A stretch of 64,000 bases of DNA. Origin: G963666705 sp963666705. Its GTDB lineage: Bacteria; Pseudomonadota; Alphaproteobacteria; CADEGL01. The translations under genes were made by a program, and so were the position numbers. Position 1 is the first letter of the stretch. The number at the start of each line of letters is the position of its first letter. The DNA is taken from contig CAXXKO010000030.1 of the NCBI GenBank assembly GCA_963666705.2, positions 124,001 through 188,000 of the forward strand. Reading direction: 5' to 3'. The notes beneath the pieces are model-generated. The model did no database searches and was not told the origin of the DNA. It saw nothing but the letters and a program-made list of their open reading frames with translations. Of this stretch, positions 50,418 through 57,871 are shown piece after piece.

Positions 50418-51162
50418 CCGTTGGCTAGTTTGGCGTATAAGCCCCAAAAAAAGAGGTCGAGTGGCCGTATTCGCAGCGGTCCAGATCGAGGATTGTATAG
50501 AGGGGTCCTGAGGTCGTGAGCTCGGTTGGCACATCCTCGGGATGGACGATGTGGTTCCAATCGATCGATCGCGGGATCTCCTCGTAGGGGAGATGGTATG
50601 GCGGCAGGTCTTCCCGGGAATAATAGTCGTCGGCATGGAACAGGTACTTCGGTCCGCCCGCCGGGTCGTCGGCCGGGTCGAGGCGGTAGAGCTTGAAGTC
50701 CCGGGTCCCGAAGGAATGGTGGCCGATCGCTTCCATGATCTCGTATTGCACTTGCTCCGGCAGGTCGCTGAGATCGTCGTAAATCGGGTGCCCACCCTTG
50801 ACGCTGCGGCGATTGAATTCCATGCCCGGACACATTTCGCGGTAGGGCAGGAGCGCTTGGTCGTGGTAGCGCGCGGCGCGCACGATGGGCTCGACGTACT
50901 CGACCGCCCCCGCCCGCAGGTCGTCGAGCAGCGGAAAGCACACCGCCGGGTCACGCTGGCTGAACAGCTCGAACGTGCGGCCCTCGAGGATGCGCGCGAC
51001 GATCTCCGCCTTGGCGGCCTCGCTCTCGGGCGGCGGCGCCTCGGCGGCGATGCCGGGCGGGCCGGGCACCACGAGCGCGAGGACGGCGGCGAAGGCGAGC
51101 TTGCGAAACCAATGTTCGAGGGTAGGCATGAGGGGCCCCCTTGATGTGTTCTTTGTTCGTTC

Positions 51163-51191
51163 TATCATGATAAGAGTAATCCGTCAAGCAA
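51163..51191 (-). promoter_or_regulatory. Possible promoter/operator of module 1, duplicated before module 2
   Basis: On the minus strand TTGCTTGACGGATTACTCTT is followed by the palindrome TATCATGATA. Almost the same sequence stands before the module 2 partner gene at 55018-55043. A TTGCTT...ATGATA pair with a 17-base spacer could be a promoter and the palindrome an operator. Conservation may only reflect the duplication. Confidence 0.3.
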
Positions 51192-51246
51192 AACTTTTAG
51201 AATTCTCACAGCAACATATGCCTTGCGCGGCCGCACGCTCGGCCGA

Positions 51247-52710
51247 CTAGCGTCCGCCAGCGCCCACCACCTCGAACCGGCGCACGGCCTGGGCGATCTC
51301 GGGGGTAAGGGTGGGCCTCACGCTGGCGCCGCCCGGGGTCTTGCGCCGCTTGCGCGGCGGAGCGCCGGCCTCGGCGAGGGCGATTGCGAGCAGGTCGGCG
51401 GCCCGGCCCGGGGTCGACTGGAGGCCGGCGGCGAAGAGCTGGCGGCCCAAGGGCCGGGGCAGGGCATCGAAGCCGGGCGCGCGGAAGAAGGCCTCCTCGG
51501 CGGCGGCCTCGACCCGCCCCCGGTCGGCGGTCGCCCGGGCCTCGTCGCGGGTATCGAAGTCAAGCCGCCCGCCGAGGATGTTTCTGGCCTCGGGCGCCAG
51601 CGCCGCCACATCGACCCCCAGCTCGCGCAACAGCGAGCCACCTGGCCCGGGAGCGGGCGGCGCCGGTTGCGCCGGCGGCGCGGCCTCCGAGCCCGCCGCG
51701 CCGTCCGTGGGCACGATGAGCACCCGGCCGACCGGTATCTTCCTGACCTCGCTCTCGTCGATGCCGTTGAGCTCCATCAGCTCCTCGACCTCCAACTGGC
51801 GGCCGAGCTTCTCTTCCAGTTTCCGGGCGATGATCCACAGGCTCTGGCCTTCCTCGACCCGCCATTTGCCCGGCCCGAGGGGGGCATCCTCAATCTTATT
51901 CATGTTTTGTTCTTGTGTTTCTTGAACCGTCACTGGGTCCCAGATGCGGAGGAACTGGCCAGCGCTCACGACATCGATATTCTTGACTTGCGGGTTCCGT
52001 CGCGCGACTTCGTCCGCGCCCTGCCCGAAGCGCGCCCCGATGGTGCCGGCCGTCTCGCCCTGCCGCACCTGGATCAGGCCGGGCTCACCGGCCACGCGGA
52101 AGTAGAAGGCCCCCTCGGTGACGCGCTTCCTGACGCCGCCGCCGATCTTCTCGAGCGCGTTCGCCGCCGCCTCGAGGTCATCGGCGTTGATGTGGGCGGC
52201 GAGGCCGGGTGCTATCTTCTCCAGCTGCTCGGGCCGGTTGTAGGCCATGTCGATGATCACCGCCCGACGCTCGGGCGTGAGCCGCTCGAAGGCCGTCTCG
52301 CCGAGCCAGCCCCGCGCCTTCTCGGCATGCTCGGTGATGGTCTCGCGCAGGAGCTGAGCGGCGTCCCCCTTGGTGATCGATGGGAAGTCGTGCGCCGCGG
52401 TCAGCGACTTGGCCAGTGCGGTGTTTCCCGCGTTGAGGGCTTCTATGACCTTGTCGAGCTTGTTGAAGTCGGCGTTGTCGAGGTCGACGCCGAACCTGTT
52501 CAGCTTGGCGTCCAACTCTTTTCGGGTCTGCGCGTTCAGTTTCCATTTGTTCCCGACCTTGACGATCAGGGCAAAGCCGTGGCCGATGGTCGGAACGCCC
52601 GTGCTATCCGGCCCCACCCGCTCGTGAAACCCTTCCCAGGGCCGGGTGTAGTTCATCGCAACGTCGATGGTGCGCGGATCGATCGGCGCGCTCAGTTTCG
52701 TAGACGTCAT
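51247..52710 (-). CDS. Muramidase of T4-lysozyme type with two LysM repeats (module 2)
   Basis: 487 residues, paralogous to the module 1 enzyme. The triad is at the same residues, E26, D35 and T41 (PWEGFHERVGPDSTG, VPTIGHGF), with LTPERRAVIIDMAYN in the C-terminal lobe. Two LysM-like units follow (VRQGETAGTIGARFGQGADE and VEEGQSLWIIARKLEEKLGR). The shared segment (FFRAPGFDALPRPLGRQLFA) is near the end, and the C-terminal peptidoglycan-binding-like tail of module 1 is missing. No signal peptide. The start lies 66 bases after the partner gene stop, as in module 1. Likely a glycan-cutting toxin or lysin that needs export to act. Confidence 0.8.
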   Translation of the reverse strand: MTSTKLSAPIDPRTIDVAMNYTRPWEGFHERVGPDSTGVPTIGHGFALIVKVGNKWKLNAQTRKELDAKLNRFGVDLDNADFNKLDKVIEALNAGNTALAKSLTAAHDFPSITKGDAAQLLRETITEHAEKARGWLGETAFERLTPERRAVIIDMAYNRPEQLEKIAPGLAAHINADDLEAAANALEKIGGGVRKRVTEGAFYFRVAGEPGLIQVRQGETAGTIGARFGQGADEVARRNPQVKNIDVVSAGQFLRIWDPVTVQETQEQNMNKIEDAPLGPGKWRVEEGQSLWIIARKLEEKLGRQLEVEELMELNGIDESEVRKIPVGRVLIVPTDGAAGSEAAPPAQPAPPAPGPGGSLLRELGVDVAALAPEARNILGGRLDFDTRDEARATADRGRVEAAAEEAFFRAPGFDALPRPLGRQLFAAGLQSTPGRAADLLAIALAEAGAPPRKRRKTPGGASVRPTLTPEIAQAVRRFEVVGAGGR

Positions 52711-52902
52711 GGTTATTCCTTTCCGTGATTGCGTCGGTTTTCCTTAGATGATCGGTTCGGTGATTTCCCCCGTGCGTCACTTCCGCTCGACGAAGGAACA
52801 ACTAAAGTTCAATCTTCCGTTTTCGATGCGTTTTAGTGTAACCCAATAAGGCGCTTGACCTCGTGGATGCTTATCGGGGTCGGCCTCGTTTATCTCCAGG
52901 AT

Positions 52903-54215
52903 CACTAGTGTCCGGTTAAAAATCGAATAAATTCAATTGGTTGGTTATTTGCGAAGCGTTGCATCTGTTTTCGTCTCCCGCAAGTGCTTGATGTATGGGC
53001 ATTTTCTCGAAGAGGGTCACCGAGAGGATCTGTAACAAAGTGTAGAGCGAGGCGTCCAGGTCGAGGCGCTTCTTGACGATGGCGACGAGGACGTAGACCG
53101 AGACGGCAATCCAGATCTGCGTCTTCACCGCGTTCTCCGACGTGCCGTAGAACTGCTTGATCCGAAGATGCTGCTTGATCCACTTGAAGAAGAGTTCCAC
53201 CTGCCAGCGGCTTTTGTAGAGCGCGCAGATGGTGGCGGCCGGAAGCGAGAAGTTGTTGGTGATGAAGACCAGCGTCTTGCCGGACTCGGGGTCCTTGAAG
53301 CGGATGCGCCGCAGAAGTTCGGGGTAATCCTGACGGGTGTAGAAGCCGTCCAGGGAGATGGTCTGGTCGCAAATGATGCCGGTCGAGCGATCCGTCGGCG
53401 CCGAATAGACGCGATGAGCATCGATGTTCGACTTGGCACGCGTGACGAAGAAGGCCCCGGCTTGGTGCAACACATAAAGGCGGGCAAAGTCGACGTAGCC
53501 ACGATCCACGACGTAGATGGCTCCGGCTTCCGGCAAGAGCATATCGAGGGCATGAACGTCGTGCAGCTTGCCATCCGAGATGTGGATAAAACTCGGAATG
53601 TTGCCCCGCAGGTCGAGCAGCGTGTGCATCTTCACCGCCGCCTTGGTGGTGCGGAAGTGCGCCCACGGAAAGACCGACAGGCACAGAGCGATGGTCGTCG
53701 AGTCCAGGGCGTAGACGGTATTGGTCAGGTCCAACCCCAGTTCTTCGTCGACGTACAGCGTCCTCGCCTGGGTGATGAGCCGCTGGGCCAACGCCGCATG
53801 GATACGCCAGTCGCGCCTTTCGTTGGCATCGGCCAGCGTCGAGCGCCGGACCGGCTGGCGGAAGCCCATGTGATAGAGTTTCGATGCGTGGACCGAGAGG
53901 CAGGTCTCGATGTCGCGCAGGCTTTCCCGGTAGGTCAGCTGGGCGAAGGCCATGGACCGGTATTGCTCGGCGCAGGAAAGCGTCCGGACCCGGTGATCGC
54001 CGACATACCGGTCGACGATCCGCGTGAAAGTAGTCCATGGCAGGAAGTCCATGAGCTGAGCGAACAGGGTCTTGCCGGTGTTCATGAGCATCTCCTCGGA
54101 GAAACTCCGAAAAGTGCTCCATCCAATTCAAATCGACACCATGCATTTTCGCTTCAAACCCCGCAGAAATCCTGGCTCTCAAAGCCAGCACCGCTCAGTT
54201 AACCGGACAGCAGTG
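52903..54215 (-). mobile_element. IS4-family element (ISPepr1-like)
   Basis: 1313 bp with ends CACTAGTGTCCGGTTAA and, inward from the right, CACTGCTGTCCGGTTAA. It is flanked by the nine-base direct repeat CTCCAGGAT (52894-52902, 54216-54224). One transposase gene. Inserted in the last third of the partner gene of module 2. Confidence 0.88.
52916..54091 (-). CDS. IS4-family transposase
   Basis: 391 residues. Core motifs: VYALDSTTIALCLSVFPWAH (first Asp), IYVVDRGYVDFARLYVLHQA (second Asp) and the YREK-like ALYKSRWQVELFFKWIKQHL with the catalytic Glu. The N-terminal DUF4372-like part begins MLMNTGKTLFAQLMDFLPWT. Full length and apparently intact. Confidence 0.9.
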   Translation of the reverse strand: MLMNTGKTLFAQLMDFLPWTTFTRIVDRYVGDHRVRTLSCAEQYRSMAFAQLTYRESLRDIETCLSVHASKLYHMGFRQPVRRSTLADANERRDWRIHAALAQRLITQARTLYVDEELGLDLTNTVYALDSTTIALCLSVFPWAHFRTTKAAVKMHTLLDLRGNIPSFIHISDGKLHDVHALDMLLPEAGAIYVVDRGYVDFARLYVLHQAGAFFVTRAKSNIDAHRVYSAPTDRSTGIICDQTISLDGFYTRQDYPELLRRIRFKDPESGKTLVFITNNFSLPAATICALYKSRWQVELFFKWIKQHLRIKQFYGTSENAVKTQIWIAVSVYVLVAIVKKRLDLDASLYTLLQILSVTLFEKMPIHQALAGDENRCNASQITNQLNLFDF

Positions 54216-55037
54216 CTCCAGGATATAGAAGTGGTCCCCGAGGCGGATGACGGCGTTGTGGTTGTCGAGCGGCCAATCGATGTCCGGGTCAATCCGGTCC
54301 CATATATAGGCCACATGACCATACCGGCAGCGGTCCAGGTCGAGAATCGTATAGAGTGGCTCGGAAGCCGCCAGGTCCGCTGGCACGTCCTCGGGACGGA
54401 GGATCTCGTTCCAATCGACCGAGCGCGGTATTTCCTCGTAGCGGAGATAGAATGGTGTGAGCTCATTCCGGGAATAATAGTCATCGGCGAAGAACAGGTA
54501 CTTCGGCCCGCCGGCCGGATCGTCGTCCGGGTCGAGGCGGTATAGCTTGAAGTCCCGGGTGCCGAAGGAGTTGTAGCCAACTGCTTCCAGAACCTCGTAT
54601 TGCTCCGCCTCCGTCAGGTCGCTTATGTCGTCAGCGATTGGATGCCCGCCCTTGTAGCTGTATCGGTTGAGCTCCATGCCCGGGCACATGGCCCGGTAGG
54701 GCAGAAGCGCGCCGTCCCGGTAGTATTCCGCGCGCACGATGGGCTCGACAAAATCGACCGCCCCCGCCCGTAGGGCGTCGAGGAGCGGCAGGCACACGGC
54801 CGGGTCATCCTCGCCGACCAGCTCGAAGCTGCGCCCCTCGAGGATGCGCGCGACGATCTCCGCCTTGGCCGCCTCGGTCTCGGGGGGCAGCGCCTCGGCG
54901 GCGATGCCGGCCGGGCCGGGCACCACGAGCGCGAGGACGGCGGCGAAGGCGAGCTTGCGAAACCAACGTTCGAGGGTGGGCATGAGAGGTCTCCATATTG
55001 TGTTCTTTGTTCGTTCTGTCATGATAAGAGTAATCCG

Positions 55038-55580
55038 TCAAGCACAACTTTTCGAATTCTCGTGGCAAAGTACATTATGCGGCCTCGGGCGTAGGGTGGG
55101 CCTCACGCTGGCGCCGCCCGGGGTCTTGCGCCGCTTGCGCGGCCGCGTGCCGGCCTCGGCGAGGGCGATCGAGAGCAGGTCGGCGGCCCGGCCCGGGGTC
55201 GACTGGAGGCCGGCGGCGAAGAGCTGGCGGCCCAGGGGCCGGGGCAGGGCGTCGAAGCCGGGCGCGCGGAAGAAGGCCTCCTCGGCGGCGGCCTCGACCC
55301 GCCCCCGGCTCTCCGCCACCCGGGCCTCGTCGCGGGTATCGAAGCCGAGCCGGCCGCCGAGGATGTTTCTGGCCTCGGGCGCCGGCCCGGCCACATCGAC
55401 CCCCAGCTCGCGCAACAGCGAGCCGCCTGGCCCGGGAGCGGGCGGCGCCGGTCGCGTCGCCGGCGCGGCCCGCGAGCCGAGAGGAGCCCGGGTGACGCTC
55501 GAGGCCACCGCCGGCCCCGACCGGAGGCCGCTGGACGGAGCCCCGACTTGCGCTCGCCGCGCGCCCTGTGGCACAACCAT
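55038..55580 (-). pseudogene. Muramidase C-terminal fragment (third, degraded module)
   Basis: A 180-residue frame whose middle (SLLRELGVDVAGPAPEARNI, FFRAPGFDALPRPLGRQLFA, SIALAEAGTRPRKRRKTPGG) is nearly the same as the shared region of the two intact muramidases. The lysozyme and LysM domains are absent. After VRPTL it diverges into sequence just upstream of the module 2 partner. It could be made as a free binding domain, but more likely it is the remains of a third module. It explains the 55064-55610 space before galU. Confidence 0.7.
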
Positions 55581-55610
55581 GCCGCCTCCGGCCCTCGAGC
55601 ATGCCAGCCC

Positions 55611-56507
55611 ATGAGCAACCCGATTCGCACAGCCGTCTTCCCCGTCGGCGGCCTTGGGACGCGGTTCCTGCCCGCGACCAAGGCCATGCCCAAGGAGATG
55701 CTGCCGATCGTCGACAAGCCGCTCATCCAATACGCGGTGGAGGAGGCGCGCGCGGCCGGAATCGAGCAGTTCATCTTCGTCACCGGCCGGGGCAAGACGG
55801 CGATCGAGGACCATTTCGACGACCGCGACGAGCTCAGCAGCTATCTCGCGAGCCGGGGCAAGGAAGCCGAGCTCCGCAGCCTCGCCGAAACCCTGTTCGA
55901 GCCCGGACAGGTCGCCTATGTACGCCAGCATGAGCCCCTGGGGCTCGGCCATGCGGTCTGGTGCGCGCGGCGCCTGGTCCGGGACGAGCCCTTCGCCGTG
56001 CTGCTGGCCGACGACCTCATCCTGGCCCGCCCGGGCTGCCTCGCGCAGATGATCTCGGCCTATGCCGAGCGGGGCGGCAACTTGGTCGCCGTGATGGAGG
56101 TCCCACGCGAGGAGACCGGGCGTTACGGCATCGTCGATATCGAGCGCGACGAGGGCCGCCTGGTCTCGATCCGCGGCCTGGTCGAGAAGCCCGCGCCCGC
56201 CGACGCTCCTTCGAGCCTCAGCGTTATCGGCCGCTACATCCTCCAGCCCGAGGTCTTCGAGCATCTTGCGCGCAGGGAGGCCGGGGCGGGCGGTGAGATC
56301 CAGCTCACCGACGCCCTCGCCCGCACCATCGGCCATGGCCCCTTTCACGGCCTGCGCTTCGACGGCGTGCGCTTCGACTGCGGCGACAAGGTCGGGTTCC
56401 TCGAGGCCAACCTGGCCTTCGCGCTCGAGCGCGAGGATCTGGGGGAGGCCGTGCGCGCGGTCCTGCGCCGCTATGTAGCGCGTTGCGGCGCCGCCCCGGT
56501 GGGCTGA
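55611..56507 (+). CDS. galU: UTP-glucose-1-phosphate uridylyltransferase
   Basis: 298 residues. The nucleotidyltransferase signature GGLGTRFLPATKAMPKEMLP followed by IVDKPLIQYAVEEA is at the N-terminus; VLLADDLIL and the VEKP motif follow, with FDCGDKVGFLEANLAFAL near the end. It makes UDP-glucose from glucose-1-phosphate. It is first in a three-gene operon with ugd and a phosphohexomutase, which gives UDP-glucuronate for exopolysaccharide or LPS. ATG 55611 begins at the conserved PIRTAVFPVGG strand. Confidence 0.93.
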   Translation: MSNPIRTAVFPVGGLGTRFLPATKAMPKEMLPIVDKPLIQYAVEEARAAGIEQFIFVTGRGKTAIEDHFDDRDELSSYLASRGKEAELRSLAETLFEPGQVAYVRQHEPLGLGHAVWCARRLVRDEPFAVLLADDLILARPGCLAQMISAYAERGGNLVAVMEVPREETGRYGIVDIERDEGRLVSIRGLVEKPAPADAPSSLSVIGRYILQPEVFEHLARREAGAGGEIQLTDALARTIGHGPFHGLRFDGVRFDCGDKVGFLEANLAFALEREDLGEAVRAVLRRYVARCGAAPVG

Positions 56508-56537
56508 GCGAGCGGCGGAAATCAGGAGGACGGGGTC

Positions 56538-57863
56538 TTGCGGATCGCCATGATCGGCACCGGCTATGTGGGCCTCGTCTCCGGCGCATGCCTCTCGGAG
56601 TTCGGCCACGACGTGGCCTGCGTGGACAAGGATGATGACAAGATCGCGCGCCTGCGCGCGGGCGAGGTCCCGATCTACGAGCCGGGCCTCGACCATCTAA
56701 TCGAGAGCAATGTCGCGGCCGGCCGCCTCACCTTCTCGGGCGAGCTCGCGCCCGCCGTCGAAGGCGCGGACGCCGTCTTCATCGCCGTCGGCACGCCGAG
56801 CCGGCGCGGTGACGGCCACGCCGATTTGACCTACGTCCACGCGGCCGCCGGAGAGATCGCCGATGCGCTTACGGGCTACGCGGTGGTGGTGACCAAATCC
56901 ACCGTGCCGGTCGGCACCGGGCGCGCGGTCGAGCGCATCCTGATCGGCAAGAGGCCCGACGGCGATTTCGACGTTGCCTCGAATCCCGAGTTCCTGCGCG
57001 AAGGGTCCGCGATCGAGGACTTCATGCGGCCCGATCGCGTGGTCATCGGCACCGACAGCGCGCGCGCGAGGGCGGTGATGCGCGAGCTCTACCGGCCCCT
57101 GTTCCTGGCCGAGACACCGATGATCGCGACCACGCTCGAGACGGCCGAGCTCATCAAGTACGCGTCCAACGCCTTCCTGGCCACCAAGATCACCTTCATC
57201 AACGAGATGGCCGATCTTTGCGAGAAGACCGGAGCCGACATCCAGGACGTGGCCCGGGCCATGGGGCTCGACGGGCGCATCGGGCCCAAGTTCCTGCACC
57301 CGGGCCCGGGCTTCGGTGGCTCGTGCTTTCCCAAGGATTCGCTCGCGCTCGCGCGGACGGGTCAGGAGAAGGGGGCGCCCGTGCGCATCGTCGAGGCGGT
57401 CATGGCCGTCAATGACGAGCGTAAGCTGCGCATGGCGCGCAAGGTGGTCGAGGCTTGTGGCGGCTCGGTCGCGGGCAAGCGGATCGCGATCCTCGGCCTC
57501 ACCTTCAAGCCCAACACCGACGACATGCGCGACGCGCCGAGCCTGGCGATCCTGCCGGCCCTCGCCTCCGAGGGCGCCGAGCTCAAGGCCTACGACCCCG
57601 CCGGCATGGGCGAGGCGCGCGCGCTGCTGAGCGGCGTCACCTGGTGCGGGAATGCCTACGAGACCATGGCGGACGCCGACGCCCTCGTCATCATCACAGA
57701 GTGGAACGAGTTCCGCGCCCTCGACCTCGAACGCGCGAAATCGCTCATGCGGTACCCGCGGCTCATCGACCTGCGCAATATCTACAATCCGGCCGAGGTT
57801 GCCCGCGCCGGCTTCGACTATATCAGCATCGGCCGCCCGGACGCGCCGGCCGGCGGCGATTGA
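56538..57863 (+). CDS. ugd: UDP-glucose 6-dehydrogenase
   Basis: 441 residues. Rossmann start MRIAMIGTGYVGLVSGACLS, SNPEFLREGSAIEDFMRPDR, the active-site Cys in GPGFGGSCFPKDSLALAR and the second nucleotide domain with LGLTFKPNTDDMRDAPSLAI. It oxidises UDP-glucose twice to UDP-glucuronate. The start is TTG at 56538, with AGGAGGA eight bases upstream; no other start gives the complete Rossmann motif. 30 bases separate it from galU. Confidence 0.94.
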   Translation: MRIAMIGTGYVGLVSGACLSEFGHDVACVDKDDDKIARLRAGEVPIYEPGLDHLIESNVAAGRLTFSGELAPAVEGADAVFIAVGTPSRRGDGHADLTYVHAAAGEIADALTGYAVVVTKSTVPVGTGRAVERILIGKRPDGDFDVASNPEFLREGSAIEDFMRPDRVVIGTDSARARAVMRELYRPLFLAETPMIATTLETAELIKYASNAFLATKITFINEMADLCEKTGADIQDVARAMGLDGRIGPKFLHPGPGFGGSCFPKDSLALARTGQEKGAPVRIVEAVMAVNDERKLRMARKVVEACGGSVAGKRIAILGLTFKPNTDDMRDAPSLAILPALASEGAELKAYDPAGMGEARALLSGVTWCGNAYETMADADALVIITEWNEFRALDLERAKSLMRYPRLIDLRNIYNPAEVARAGFDYISIGRPDAPAGGD

Positions 57864-57871
57864 GGCGTCCA

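Larger units (their letters stand above)
48425..50445. mobile_element. IS1595-like transposon B with tRNA and passenger genes
   Basis: 2021 bp. The ends GGGGCTTATACGCCTAACTA and, inward from the right, GGGGCTTATACGCCAAACTA are near-perfect repeats. The eight-base direct repeat AAAAAAAG flanks it (48417-48424 and 50446-50453). It holds a transposase and a small gene on the minus strand, and a tRNA plus a coiled-coil protein gene on the plus strand. It is adjacent to transposon A within the same original A7 run. Confidence 0.87.
43999..51129 (-). pseudogene. Exported partner protein of muramidase module 1, split by three mobile elements
   Basis: Start ATG 51129 (MPTLEHWFRKLAFAAVLALV, a signal peptide ending near PPGIAAEA). 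The 5' piece runs to 50446, the middle piece is 46055-45875 and the 3' piece 44036-43999, ending FSCSFEERK. Joining them with one copy of each target duplication gives 888 bases, an open 295-residue frame. It parallels the partner of module 2 throughout (ILEGRTFELFSQRDPAVCFP, CPGMEFNRRSVKGGHPI, DWPLDNHNAVIRLGD). No known family recognised. Secretion, place upstream of a muramidase and module duplication suggest a periplasmic inhibitor or immunity protein. The present 5' frame stops inside transposon B after about 235 residues. Confidence 0.8.
52777..54983 (-). pseudogene. Exported partner protein of muramidase module 2, split by an IS4-family element
   Basis: ATG 54983 (MPTLERWFRKLAFAAVLALV, signal peptide) with GGAGA upstream. 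The 5' piece ends at 54216; the 3' piece 52902-52777 reads EINEADPDKHPRGQAPYWVT and LKRIENGRLNFSCSFVERK. Removal of the IS and one CTCCAGGAT copy gives 885 bases, a 294-residue frame matching the partner of module 1 end to end. It has four to five Cys (AVCLP, AMCPG, DRCRYG, SCSF), fitting a disulfide-bonded periplasmic protein. The present frame continues nine codons into the IS, so most of the protein (about 253 residues) may still be made. Confidence 0.8.
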
